Of a DNA stretch of 47,466 nucleotides, positions 1-9,050 are shown piece by piece. The stretch comes from an uncultured Verrucomicrobia subdivision 3 bacterium (GTDB lineage: Bacteria; Verrucomicrobiota; Verrucomicrobiia; Limisphaerales; UBA11358), in the NCBI GenBank assembly GCA_903850425.1, contig CAINLR010000126.1, forward strand, positions 1 to 47,466. Reading direction: 5' to 3'. Below the pieces are notes generated by a model. That model saw only the letters and a program-made list of their open reading frames with translations, was not told the DNA's origin and ran no database searches. Each line of letters begins with the position of its first letter. The stretch's first letter is position 1. Both the position numbers and the translations under genes were made by a program.

Positions 1-66
1 ACCATGGCGATATCTTGACTCCTGTCGGACGCCCCATTATCACTCACCCAGCGCGTCGCTTCGCTC

Positions 67-318
67 CGATCACTGTCCGACAGGATTGGAAGGCTGTCCG
101 ACAGAAATTAGAACCGGTGTCCGACAGCGTCGGAATCCGCAAAAAACGGGGTCGCGAGTCGGCGGACGGGTGTTTTGGAGCGAAAACAGGCCGTCGCCGC
201 CCGCCGACACCCCGACGCCGGTTGGCGGATGGGGGTCGCAACCCGGCGGCAGGCTGTCGCCGCTCGGCAACCCGGCGTCGCCGCCCAAAACACCCCCGTC
301 GCCGGTCGGCGGAGGCAA
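67..318. repeat. Degenerate 21-bp tandem array upstream of the ABC-F gene
   Basis: Reading in 21-base steps from 151, successive units begin GTCGCG, GTTTTG, GTCGCC, GACGCC, GTCGCA, GTCGCC, GTCGCC, GTCGCC (151, 172, 193, 214, 235, 256, 277, 298). The rough consensus is GTCGCCGNTCGGCGGANGGN. The period extends upstream as three copies of TGTCCGACAG starting at 74, 95 and 118 (spacing 21 and 23). Because 21 is a multiple of three, several frames stay open through the array and give arginine/proline-rich shadow ORFs, which I do not call genes. Function unknown. Confidence 0.75.
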
Positions 319-435
319 GTTTTCCTCGACCAGCACCCAAACCTCCCCAACTGGGCCATTGACGCGGCGCGTTTCCCGCATATCCTGTGCGGCTTGTGGT
401 CGTCGGGAAGATCCCGCCGACCACCATTTCATTTC

Positions 436-2046
436 ATGCTCATCATTCGCGATTTAAAAATGACTTTCGGCGGGCGCACGCTCTTCGAGAACGCCTCGTT
501 CCAGGTGAATTACGGCGAACGCGTCGCGCTGGTCGGGCCCAATGGCGCGGGCAAAACCACGCTGTTCTCGCTCATCCTCAAGCAGCGCGAGCCGGATGCC
601 GGCACGATCGAACGCGATGAGTGGACGATGGTCGGCTATCTGCCGCAGGAGGGCGAAGCGCATGGCGACGAGACCATTCTGGAGGTGGCCACCGGCCGCG
701 TGGATGAATTGCCGGCGCTCGAAAAACTCCTGCACAAGATGGAAGCCGCCGGCGATGTGGCCTCGCCCGAATACATGGAGGCGCACGCGAAGCATGACAA
801 GCTGAACGATCCGCTGGTGGAAACCAAGGCGAAGAAGATGTTGCGCGGCCTGGGCTATCGCGACTCAGATTTCGATCGCAAGGCCAAGGAAATGAGCGGC
901 GGCTGGATCATGCGCGCCCGGCTCGCGCGCCTGCTGGTGATGGAGCCGGATTTGTTGCTGCTCGACGAGCCGACGAACCATCTGGATTTGCTCTCGCTGC
1001 TGTGGCTGCAGAATTACCTGAAGAATTACACCGGCGCGCTACTGCTCATTTCGCATGATCGCCAGTTCATGGACGAAGTGATCGGCCAGGTTCACGAAAT
1101 TTCGGAGAAGAAGTTGATCGCCTACACGGGCAATTACTCCGACTACCTCACCCAGCGCGAGGAACGCTACGAACAGCAGCTCGCGGCCTATAAAAACCAG
1201 CAGAAGGAAATCTCCGACTTGCAGGCGTTCGCGGATCGCTTCCGCTCCATTCCGTCCAAGGCATCGCAGGCGCAGAGCAAACTCAAGCAGATCGAGCGGC
1301 TCGAACTGATCGAGAAACCGCTCGCACCGCGCAAGCCGTTTCGTTTCCAGATCCCGCCGCCGCCGCGGGGCGGGCAGCGCGCCGTTTCGCTGGAAGCTAT
1401 TCACATGGCCTACGGTGCGACGAAAGTTTATCAAGGTCTCGACCTCACGGTGGAACGCGGCGAACGCACGGTCCTGGTGGGGCCGAACGGCGCGGGCAAG
1501 TCCACGCTGCTGAAAATTCTCGCAGGCGTCGTGCCGTTTCAGAAAGGCAAACGCGATCTCGGCCACAATGCGAAGATCGGTTATTTCAGTCAGCATCGCG
1601 CCGACACGCTGGACCCGGAAAAGAACGTGCTTGATGAAGTCATGGCCAGCGCGCCGCTCATGCGCGAAGACGAAGCGCGCGCCGTGCTCGGCTCGTTCAT
1701 GTTCCGCAAGGACGACATCTACAAGAAGACGGCGGTGCTGAGCGGCGGTGAAAAGAGCCGGCTGAATCTGGTGAAATTTCTCGTGGATCCGCCGAACCTG
1801 CTGCTGATGGACGAACCGACAACGCACTTGGATATTCACACCGTCGAGTCGCTCACGCTGGCGCTGGAACGCTACGAAGGCACGCTGGTATTCATTTCGC
1901 ACGATGTGCATTTCATCAGCCATCTCGCGACGAAGGTGCTGCATGTGAATGCCGGCACAGTCACGCCGTATGTGGGCGGCTATGAATATTTCCTGGAGAA
2001 GACCGGGGCCGCCGATGACGCCCGCGCCGCCCTCACGGCGGGTTGA
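436..2046 (+). CDS. ABC-F family ATPase (Uup/EttA/YheS-like)
   Basis: Soluble protein of 536 residues with two ABC ATPase domains in one chain and no membrane segment, the architecture of ABC-F proteins, which mostly act on the ribosome. Domain 1 has Walker A GPNGAGKTT (about 34-42), signature SGGW (154-157) and Walker B LLLLDEPTNHLD (173-184). A charged helical linker with KASQAQSKLKQIE (about 275-287) matches the P-site tRNA-interaction motif region. Domain 2 has GPNGAGKST (349-357), LSGGEKSRL (435-443) and LLLMDEPTTHLD (455-466). The frame is open further upstream, but only through the 21-bp repeat array; homology begins at the ATG at 436 (MLIIRDLKMTFGG), so I start there. The subfamily (translation factor, Uup-like or resistance) cannot be decided by eye. 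It is convergent with the mla operon, separated by 61 bp. Confidence 0.93.
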   Translation: MLIIRDLKMTFGGRTLFENASFQVNYGERVALVGPNGAGKTTLFSLILKQREPDAGTIERDEWTMVGYLPQEGEAHGDETILEVATGRVDELPALEKLLHKMEAAGDVASPEYMEAHAKHDKLNDPLVETKAKKMLRGLGYRDSDFDRKAKEMSGGWIMRARLARLLVMEPDLLLLDEPTNHLDLLSLLWLQNYLKNYTGALLLISHDRQFMDEVIGQVHEISEKKLIAYTGNYSDYLTQREERYEQQLAAYKNQQKEISDLQAFADRFRSIPSKASQAQSKLKQIERLELIEKPLAPRKPFRFQIPPPPRGGQRAVSLEAIHMAYGATKVYQGLDLTVERGERTVLVGPNGAGKSTLLKILAGVVPFQKGKRDLGHNAKIGYFSQHRADTLDPEKNVLDEVMASAPLMREDEARAVLGSFMFRKDDIYKKTAVLSGGEKSRLNLVKFLVDPPNLLLMDEPTTHLDIHTVESLTLALERYEGTLVFISHDVHFISHLATKVLHVNAGTVTPYVGGYEYFLEKTGAADDARAALTAG

Positions 2047-2107
2047 AGTGGTTTGGGAACCCTGCTTTCCCTGAACCGGAGCGCGGCGGCGGCCGCGACG
2101 CTGGCGT

Positions 2108-3082
2108 TTACAAACCGAACTGGCCAGCGATGATGCCGATGACGCTCAACGGTCCTTGGTCTTCCAGTCCGTCCGCCGCCTTGTCCAGCTTTTGCAGCGA
2201 GACCTTGGCGTTCTTGTAGAATTCCTGGTCGTTCACCAGCTTGCCAACGGTGCCCTGACCTTGGTTGATCTTCAGCAAAATCCCGTTCAAGTTGGTCATC
2301 GAAGCCGTGGTCGCATGGTAAAGCGTTTCGTCGGTGATCAGTTTGCCGATGGTGCCCTGACCCGCGCTGACATTGTTTATCACGAGCTTGGCCGAGGCTA
2401 ACGCTTCTTTGGCCGAAGTCGCGGTGTCCTGCAAATTGCTCACGGTCGCCAGGGCGGTGACATACAGCGCGTCTTCATTGATCAGTCTCCCCACGGTGCC
2501 CTGGCCGGCGGCAATCTGGCTGGAAATGTTTTTCACGTTGGCAATCGTCGCCGTGATGGGCGCGCTGTTCTGTTTGAAGAAATCCGTGAGCGGGCCGAGG
2601 ATGTTGTCAATTTTGTCGCCGGAAAAAACCTTGGTGATGTTCTGGATGCCGGCGGCGGCATTGTCGAGTTTGGTCATGATGGCGCTCAAGTCGGGCTGTT
2701 CGCCTGTCTCCAGATAATTACCGTCCGTGAGCCGGGAACCATTGGCCGAACCAAAGCTGACCGCCACAAAATTCTGCCCCATCAAGCCGGTGAATTTGAT
2801 GACGGCCTGACTGTCGGTTTTGACCACGGCTTCGGTGTGCAGTTTCATCAGCACGTTGACCTTGCTGTTGGTCAGGGTGATGGATTCGACCCGGCCGATT
2901 TCGACGCCGGCCATTTTGACGCGGTCGCCCACCTTCAAATCCTGCGCCGAGTCAAACAGCGCGCCGACGTGGTAGCCGGGCCGGAAGAAATCGGCGCTGC
3001 CGAGCGTTTCAATAATGGCCCAAGCGGCGAAAACCGCGAGGATGACAAACATGCCGAGCTTGGTTTCGAGGGAGTTTTTCAT
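2108..3082 (-). CDS. mlaD: MlaD-like MCE-domain protein
   Basis: Predicted periplasmic lipid-binding subunit of an Mla-type ABC system, 324 residues. A single N-terminal membrane anchor (about 10-28) is followed by one MCE domain (about 35-115, with VGDRVKMAGVEIGRVESI). The rest is a helical tail. The tail carries a motif three times: GQGTVGRLINEDALY (from 193), GQGTIGKLITDETLY (from 241) and GQGTVGKLVNDQEFY (from 275). E. coli MlaD is about 180 residues, so this belongs to the longer class with an extended C-terminal helical region. It lies 12 bp downstream of the ATPase gene and is last in the mlaE-mlaF-mlaD order. Its substrate is inferred to be phospholipid from the family. Confidence 0.9.
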   Translation of the reverse strand: MKNSLETKLGMFVILAVFAAWAIIETLGSADFFRPGYHVGALFDSAQDLKVGDRVKMAGVEIGRVESITLTNSKVNVLMKLHTEAVVKTDSQAVIKFTGLMGQNFVAVSFGSANGSRLTDGNYLETGEQPDLSAIMTKLDNAAAGIQNITKVFSGDKIDNILGPLTDFFKQNSAPITATIANVKNISSQIAAGQGTVGRLINEDALYVTALATVSNLQDTATSAKEALASAKLVINNVSAGQGTIGKLITDETLYHATTASMTNLNGILLKINQGQGTVGKLVNDQEFYKNAKVSLQKLDKAADGLEDQGPLSVIGIIAGQFGL

Positions 3083-3094
3083 AGGCAGAGGGGA

Positions 3095-3853
3095 TTAATG
3101 TTCGCGTTGAAATTCGACGTGCAAGAAATTTTGCACGAGTGGGTCTTTGAAGTTTTTGACTTCATCAGGCGTGCCGATGGTGACGATGCGGCCTTCGGCA
3201 ATGAACGCAATGCGATCCGCCACGCCAAAAGCCAGGTCGCGGTCGTGCGACACCACCAGCGACGTGACGCCGATGCGCTGCTTGAGTTCCAGAATCTCGT
3301 TGCCGATGATGACCGCTGAAACCGGATCCAGTTCGCTCGTCGGTTCATCGTAAAGAATCAACTGCGGGTCAATTACGAGCGCGCGGGCGATGGCCACTCG
3401 CTTCTTCATGCCGCCGGAAAGTTCGGATGGCATTTTATGCAGCGCGTCCTTGAGGCCGACGTCGGTCAGTTTTTCCAAAACGATGCGCTCAATTTCCGCC
3501 GCCGGCTTGAGCCGATGTTCGGTCAAATACAGCCCGACATTCTCGCCGACGGTGAGCGAGTTGAGCAGCGCACCGGATTGAAACACCAGCGCCATGCGAT
3601 ATTTCGCGGCGACTTCCGGCGCGGTGATCGGCTCACTATTGATCAGGATCTCGCCGGCGTCCGGCGCTTCGAGCCCGATGAGATGTTTGAGCAAAACGCT
3701 TTTGCCGCTGCCGCTCGGCCCCATGATGACAAAGATCTCGCCGGGCTGGACCGCGAAATCAATGCCGTTGAGCACCGGCTGATCGCCAAAATTCTTGCGC
3801 AGGCCGCGCACGACGAGGCCGACTCCGGTAGCGTGGTTAAGCGGGCCGTTCAT
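3095..3853 (-). CDS. mlaF: MlaF-like ABC transporter ATP-binding protein
   Basis: Cytoplasmic ATPase of the Mla-type phospholipid transporter, 252 residues, a normal length. It has Walker A GPSGSGKS (45-52), Q-loop VFQSGAL (90-96) in the form typical of MlaF/Mkl proteins, signature LSGGMKKR (145-152) and Walker B LILYDEPTSELDP (165-177). The usual AGLDP after the Walker B is SELDP here. Its start codon overlaps the stop of the permease gene (ATGA, 3850-3853), which indicates translational coupling. It acts with the MlaE permease and MlaD encoded next to it. Confidence 0.94.
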   Translation of the reverse strand: MNGPLNHATGVGLVVRGLRKNFGDQPVLNGIDFAVQPGEIFVIMGPSGSGKSVLLKHLIGLEAPDAGEILINSEPITAPEVAAKYRMALVFQSGALLNSLTVGENVGLYLTEHRLKPAAEIERIVLEKLTDVGLKDALHKMPSELSGGMKKRVAIARALVIDPQLILYDEPTSELDPVSAVIIGNEILELKQRIGVTSLVVSHDRDLAFGVADRIAFIAEGRIVTIGTPDEVKNFKDPLVQNFLHVEFQREH

Positions 3854-4587
3854 TGCTGCAAAAAGCGGGTTAAAATGTAGTCAAAAATCACGATGAACAC
3901 GATGGAGTTCACCACCGCCTTGGTGACCGAGCGGCCGATCCCGCGCGGGCCGCCGATGGTCGTCAAACCTTGATGGCACGACACCGCGCCGATGATCAGC
4001 GCGAAACAGAAACTCTTGAACACCCCGTTGCCCACATCCTTCAGCACCACGATGGTTTTCAAATCCGAGAAAAACGCCAGAAACGGAATCTCCATGCGGT
4101 GATTGTAGTTGGCCACCACCGACCCGCCGAACCAGCCGACCAGAATGGCGAACGTCACCAGCAGCGGCAGCGCCAGCGCGATGGCCACCATGCGCGGCAA
4201 CACCAGATAGTGAATCGGGTTGATGTTCATCGTGCGCAACGCGTCAATTTCCTGATACACCCGCATGGAGCCGATTTCCGCCGCCATGGCCGAGCCGATG
4301 CGGCCGGCGATCAAAATGGCCATCATCACCGGCGCGAGTTCCTTGGCAATGGCGATGCCCACCACGCCGCCCACCGCGCTGGCCAGGCTGCGTTCCACCA
4401 GCACCGGCCCGGTTTGCAAGGCGATGACCGCCCCGATGAAGAAGGAAAGCACGCACACCATCAGCAAACTGGCGTTGCCGATTTCGAAGAACTGCTCGTA
4501 AATTTTGCGCCGCTGCCGCCACGCCTGCGGCAAAGCCAGCAGCGTGCGCCAGAACAACAGCACCACTTCGCCAATATTTTCAAACAT
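3850..4587 (-). CDS. mlaE: MlaE-like ABC transporter permease
   Basis: Inner-membrane permease of the Mla-type lipid transport system, 245 residues. Hydrophobic segments match the MlaE family, including LLMVCVLSFFIGAVIALQTG (about 40-59), the conserved ELAPVMMAILIAGRIGSAMA region and the C-terminal GPRGIGRSVTKAVVNSIV motif. It is first in the mlaE-mlaF-mlaD operon, with ATGA overlap to mlaF, and lies 9 bp after the upstream gene at 4597-6120, so all four genes are probably co-transcribed. Confidence 0.93.
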   Translation of the reverse strand: MFENIGEVVLLFWRTLLALPQAWRQRRKIYEQFFEIGNASLLMVCVLSFFIGAVIALQTGPVLVERSLASAVGGVVGIAIAKELAPVMMAILIAGRIGSAMAAEIGSMRVYQEIDALRTMNINPIHYLVLPRMVAIALALPLLVTFAILVGWFGGSVVANYNHRMEIPFLAFFSDLKTIVVLKDVGNGVFKSFCFALIIGAVSCHQGLTTIGGPRGIGRSVTKAVVNSIVFIVIFDYILTRFLQQ

Positions 4588-4596
4588 AGTCGGGTT

Positions 4597-6120
4597 TCAT
4601 TTTGCCACCGGCCGGGTTTCGGAAGCGGGGAAATAAAACCACCGCGTCCGGCGGGAATCCCCCACGCATTGATACTGGAAAAGACCGAACAATATCGAGG
4701 TTTTTTTGTGCGCCGGCGCGGTTTCGCGGCGATACAAGTTCCACAGCAACGACTGGCTGGAAGCGCCGGTCTTGGCATTGGCCTCCGCGCGCCAGAGCGA
4801 CCAGAGCGGCGACCAGTTGCGTTCGATCCCTCGGTTGTTCGGCACGGCGGGTTCGATCGGTGCCAGCACTTGCAACCGCTCATTGCCATTGAAATCATGG
4901 CGCCAGGTGAAGAACGGCCACATGTCCAAGCGGCTTTTTTGCGCACCCGTTTCCAGGTTTTTCTCCACCACGCTGGCATAAAGGTAGAGCAAAATCTGGG
5001 TGCGCTGCTGCTCCAGCGGCGTGGAACTAAACTGGCGGTGCTGATACAGCGGCCAGAGATACGATTCCGTCGCTTGCTGGGCATTGTGCGACTGGCTGAA
5101 CAGCGGAAACACGCGCGCGGTGGTCTTGCCTTCGCCGTGCGCGAAGATTACAACCGGCCACGGGCCCTCCCATTCGTGATACTTTTTCGCGCGATCATCG
5201 AGCCAGGTGAAGAACGGCCACAGCACGGTGGTGGAATCGCGTTGCGGTGAACGCGTGGCGGCGTAAAAAGGCATTTCCGCCGCAAACGTCGCCGGGTTCT
5301 CCGTGCCCATGCCGGTGCGCTGGCGCAGATGGATCGGCCAGAAGAAAAAGGATTTGTCGTGGCCGGGATTTGTGACGAGGTCGCCAAACCCGTTCGTCTG
5401 GGTGGTGACGACTTTGTGTTCGCTACCGACGATGGGCCAGACCTGCCAACCGCGCAAACCCTCGCCGTGCCGGACGTGGACCATCGGATACAAATAATTG
5501 TCCGTGACGACGCCATGTTTGCGCGTCTCGCTGTAAATCGGGAACAGGATGAAGAACACATCGCTGATCATCAGCCGGTTTCGGATGTGTCCGTAAAACG
5601 GCACCAGCGCGGTGTAATTGTCGGCGGGGTTCGGCGAACGCTGCTGGAAATACAGCGGATAAATCGTGAAGCGTTTCTTGGTGGTGTCGTCGGATTCCTG
5701 GCCGCCGGCGAAACTCAGGAGTTGAAATAACTGCCAGCGATATTGCTGGCCATAGCGTTCGTAAGTCAGGAGCGGATAAAGAAAATTTTCTTCGTGATTT
5801 TCGACCGCGGGATGATGGGCACTGGAAAAAAATGGTGGCAGGGCCCAGACGGTTCCGTCCTCAGTTTGCTGCGAATAAAAAAACGGGCCCGCCACCTCCG
5901 TGCGCCAGCCAGCTTCCAAAGTGAGCTGAAAGCGCTCGAACGCAAACCCGTAGCCGGCGGCTTCGTCCGATTGAGCTTGGCAAAGAAATGTCGCTAGAAA
6001 TGTCGCCAGGACGCCGAATAAAAAAAACCGGCTTCGTCCGCCGGGAATTTTCCCGCCGGCAAAGTTTTGGTGCTTTATCGTTACTGACTGTTCTTTCACT
6101 CCGATTTTATGCGCCGGCAA
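4597..6120 (-). CDS. Secreted or outer-membrane protein with [WYF]P-[LIFM] repeats, function unknown
   Basis: Up to 507 residues. A hydrophobic stretch FFLFGVLATFLATFLCQAQS (about 32-51) looks like a signal peptide, with about 30 residues before it, so the true start may lie downstream of the ATG used here. The mature part carries about ten copies of a short motif, [WYF]P[LIFM] followed by aromatic and charged residues (YPLLTYERY, YPLYFQQRS, FPIYSETRK, WPIVGSEHK, WPFFTWLDD, FPLFSQSHN, WPLYQHRQF, WPFFTWRHD), between about residues 115 and 400. This alternation suggests repeated beta strands, possibly an outer-membrane barrel. I do not recognise the family. It sits 9 bp upstream of mlaE, so a role with the lipid transporter is a reasonable inference. 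Confidence 0.75.
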   Translation of the reverse strand: MPAHKIGVKEQSVTIKHQNFAGGKIPGGRSRFFLFGVLATFLATFLCQAQSDEAAGYGFAFERFQLTLEAGWRTEVAGPFFYSQQTEDGTVWALPPFFSSAHHPAVENHEENFLYPLLTYERYGQQYRWQLFQLLSFAGGQESDDTTKKRFTIYPLYFQQRSPNPADNYTALVPFYGHIRNRLMISDVFFILFPIYSETRKHGVVTDNYLYPMVHVRHGEGLRGWQVWPIVGSEHKVVTTQTNGFGDLVTNPGHDKSFFFWPIHLRQRTGMGTENPATFAAEMPFYAATRSPQRDSTTVLWPFFTWLDDRAKKYHEWEGPWPVVIFAHGEGKTTARVFPLFSQSHNAQQATESYLWPLYQHRQFSSTPLEQQRTQILLYLYASVVEKNLETGAQKSRLDMWPFFTWRHDFNGNERLQVLAPIEPAVPNNRGIERNWSPLWSLWRAEANAKTGASSQSLLWNLYRRETAPAHKKTSILFGLFQYQCVGDSRRTRWFYFPASETRPVAK

Positions 6121-6184
6121 GCGGCATTTAACAATGACATTGACTTTTGGTTTTTTTTAACTATTGTATCTTCAATTGAGGTTT

Positions 6185-9043
6185 TTACCTCGGTTCCTCC
6201 TGACCCGGTGTTGGCGATGTCCTGCTGACACCGGGGTTTTTTATGAGTGGCCGCCAGCGGCTGATTAAATTCAACAATGCCGGCAAAAAAGTCAACCCCG
6301 CCAGCATACACGTTGCAATGCCCACCGACATGATGAATCCGAGGCTGTGAATGCCCCGATGCTTCGCGAGAATCAGACTGCCGAATCCGGCGATGGCCGT
6401 CAATCCCGACACCAGCACGGCTTTGCCGGTGCTGCGCGCGAGAATGCCCGGCGTGCGCTCTTCGGCAAACCGGTTCAAAATGTGGATGCCGTTGGTGACG
6501 CCGATGCCGATGACCAATGGCAGGGTCATGATGTTTGCCGGGTTGAAGGGCACGCCCTGCCAGCCCATCATCCCGATCAACCACAACGTGCCGATGCCGA
6601 CAGGAATCAATGACAGGATCACGGCGGTCAAGCTGCGGAAATGAAAAAACACCATGATGGCGATCGCGATCAGCGAATACCAAGCCGCCGTGATGTAACT
6701 GTCCTTGAGCTGCGAGGTATATTCAAACAATTGCACCGGCGTCCCGGTGATGACCGGATGGTTCTTTCCCTGCGGATCCAGCGCGGTGCGCAGCGCCGCA
6801 ATAAACTCTTTTTGGTTTTCGCGCTGCCACACATTCTGGCGCGGATAGACCTGCAATAGAAACTTTCCGGTCACGCCCACGAACCGGTTGCGGAGCACCG
6901 GGGGCAAATCTTGAAGCCGCAACGCCGTCTGGTCATCTTGCTGTTGCACCGTCGCGAAGGTCGCATGCAAATTGTCGAACAGCGCCTGTTGAAACAAGCT
7001 CAGTGTGTTCGCGTGTTCCGCCAGCGCTACGCGGTCGCCAGCGAGCATGGCCTTCCGCAAATCCTGGATGATGGTTTGTAGCGACGCGAATTGCTGCGCC
7101 AATGACAGGTCGTTGGTGCCAACTTCCTCGCGCGCCAGCCCGACGTAACCTTTCAGCGAATGCAGCGTGCGACTTAAGTCATAGACATCCACCGGCCGCG
7201 GATCGGGCGCGCTGAAGTGGAGCGGGGCCACCAATCCCTTGACTTCCGAAATCAGTTTCAGCTTCGCGCTCTGATCCTGCGCCACAAATCCGGCGACGGA
7301 TTCCACGTCCGCCACGACGTTCGTCAAGGCGCGGATTTCCTTTTCCAACCGCACTGCCTCCTCGAGATTGTCGGCCACCACGGCGCAGAACAGCAGGGAT
7401 TTGTCCGCCGAATCAATCAGTTTTTGTTCAAACACCACCGCCGGCAGACCCGCGCTCTGCATGTTCAACAAGTTGTAATCAAATTGCACCTTGTGCAGTT
7501 GCGAGGCCGCCAGCCCGCAGGTCACCACGATGATGGCCGTGACTAACCCCGGGCGGGAGAGCCAGAGGTTTTCAATCCGCGCCCGTTTTTCATCCTCGTG
7601 GATTTTGTGATCAATCACGTTTTGTTTGCCGCGCAGCAGCAGCACCGGCAGCAGCGTCAACATCGGCACCAGGCAGACCATCAGCCCGCCGCCGCAGATG
7701 ATGCCCATTTCGCGGATGCCTTTGAAATCCGTGAAGGCCATCGCCGCAAACGCGCCCGCCGTGGTCAGCGCGCCGGTGAAAATCCCCTGGCCGGTGAACA
7801 CCATCGCCTTCAGCAGCGCCTGTTCTTCCGTTTTGCCGTGACGCAACTCCTCCTCGTAACGCGTGATCAAATGCACGCCGAAATCAATCGCCAGCCCGAT
7901 CAACATTGGCAAAAACGTGATCGTCAAAACATTCAGGTGCCCGACCGCCAAGGTGGCAAACGCGAGGGTGTAGGCCAGCCCAATCAGCAGGCAAATGATC
8001 GCCTTGAGCGGGCGGCCGGTCTCGTTGTAGCCGTAAATAAATATGACCGCGCAGAGCACCAGCGACACCACGCCGGCCAGCGTCGTGTCCTTTTGCGATT
8101 GCGCCATCTCGTCCAGATCCAGCACCGGTTCGCCAATCAGGCCGACGTTCACGCCGGTGATTTCCCGCTTCGTCTCGTTGATCAATTGCCGGAGGCGCGC
8201 GACGGTATCGCTGGTCAGGTCGCCACTCGCGGCCGGTTTGTGAAAGACATTTTCGTTGATGGCGTCTTTGAGCAAAGACCCCAGCACCGGTGGCGTGGCA
8301 TTCGTGGGATTAATCGGCGCGTGCGTCGTGAGGAGAAAAATCCGCCCTTCGGCAAAGGTAAGGTAATTGGACGCCACGTCGCCGGCCCCGCCACCAAACA
8401 AGGCCGCGATGCTGGGTGGCGGCGGCGTGCCGGCATGGTCAAGACTGTCCCGCGCCTGTTGCAAGATGCCGGCCAGCGCAGGCACCGCCTTCACGAGCGA
8501 ATTGTTTTGGGCGCTCTCCTCGCGTTTCGCCCTTCGAAACTGCGTGTTGATGAGGTCGAAAAATGAAACCAGATTGGTGGCGGCGGTGAATTGGCGGACA
8601 AAAGGCAGGAACGTCGCAAAGGCATCCCGCATTTCCACCAACTCCGACTCTTGGGCGAGTTGCAGCCCTTTCCGGCCCATCAACGTGATGTCTTTCTGGA
8701 AAAACACATCGCAGAACAAATTGGTTTCCGCCCCCAGCCGCGCCCCCAGCCGCTCGACGAACTGCCGGTTTTTCTCGATGTTCTCGCTTTCCACCACCAC
8801 CGCGAGATCGTCCGGCTGCGGAAATTCTTTTTGCAATTCCCGAAAGTTGTGGTGATACAGTTGATTGCCGCCCACCAGATTATTCCGGTCCGTATCGAAC
8901 TGCAAAAAACCCAGCGTCACCGCAAGGCTCGCGACAAACAAAAGGATCTGCGGATAGACAAACCAGCGCGGATGACGACAGATCGCCACCGCCAGTCGGC
9001 CCAGCAGCCGCGCGAGAAAACTGTCGGCGCTCAACGCTTTCAT
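6185..9043 (-). CDS. MMPL/RND family transporter (HpnN-like)
   Basis: Integral inner-membrane protein of about 952 residues with RND topology: one N-terminal helix (PQILLFVASLAVTLGFLQF), a large periplasmic loop, a five-helix block with GLAIDFGVHLITRYEEE, a second loop, and a C-terminal block with VIGIGVTNGIHILNRFAEE. The two GxxxDFGxH/GVTNGIH motifs are the usual MMPL/SSD signature pair. The family exports lipids such as hopanoids, mycolates or carotenoid-like compounds across the inner membrane; the substrate here is unknown. The frame opens at 9070, which would overlap the upstream ybjQ-like gene; I take the ATG at 9043, 7 bp after that gene's stop. Its position before the mla block suggests a shared envelope-lipid role. 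Confidence 0.88.
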   Translation of the reverse strand: MKALSADSFLARLLGRLAVAICRHPRWFVYPQILLFVASLAVTLGFLQFDTDRNNLVGGNQLYHHNFRELQKEFPQPDDLAVVVESENIEKNRQFVERLGARLGAETNLFCDVFFQKDITLMGRKGLQLAQESELVEMRDAFATFLPFVRQFTAATNLVSFFDLINTQFRRAKREESAQNNSLVKAVPALAGILQQARDSLDHAGTPPPPSIAALFGGGAGDVASNYLTFAEGRIFLLTTHAPINPTNATPPVLGSLLKDAINENVFHKPAASGDLTSDTVARLRQLINETKREITGVNVGLIGEPVLDLDEMAQSQKDTTLAGVVSLVLCAVIFIYGYNETGRPLKAIICLLIGLAYTLAFATLAVGHLNVLTITFLPMLIGLAIDFGVHLITRYEEELRHGKTEEQALLKAMVFTGQGIFTGALTTAGAFAAMAFTDFKGIREMGIICGGGLMVCLVPMLTLLPVLLLRGKQNVIDHKIHEDEKRARIENLWLSRPGLVTAIIVVTCGLAASQLHKVQFDYNLLNMQSAGLPAVVFEQKLIDSADKSLLFCAVVADNLEEAVRLEKEIRALTNVVADVESVAGFVAQDQSAKLKLISEVKGLVAPLHFSAPDPRPVDVYDLSRTLHSLKGYVGLAREEVGTNDLSLAQQFASLQTIIQDLRKAMLAGDRVALAEHANTLSLFQQALFDNLHATFATVQQQDDQTALRLQDLPPVLRNRFVGVTGKFLLQVYPRQNVWQRENQKEFIAALRTALDPQGKNHPVITGTPVQLFEYTSQLKDSYITAAWYSLIAIAIMVFFHFRSLTAVILSLIPVGIGTLWLIGMMGWQGVPFNPANIMTLPLVIGIGVTNGIHILNRFAEERTPGILARSTGKAVLVSGLTAIAGFGSLILAKHRGIHSLGFIMSVGIATCMLAGLTFLPALLNLISRWRPLIKNPGVSRTSPTPGQEEPR

Positions 9044-9050
9044 CCGCGGT

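Noticed and set aside
15-457. Several overlapping arginine/proline-rich ORFs at the left end
   Set aside because: They exist in many frames at once because the 21-bp array has no stops; none has a domain or a ribosome site.
1039-1944. Long minus-strand ORF inside the ABC-F gene
   Set aside because: Shadow of a high-GC coding gene with His/Arg-rich composition and no homology.
6200-6245. Terminator after the MMPL gene (CCCGGTGT...ACACCGGG then T run)
   Set aside because: The T run is on the plus strand, whereas the gene is on the minus strand, and the stem is inside the MMPL coding end.
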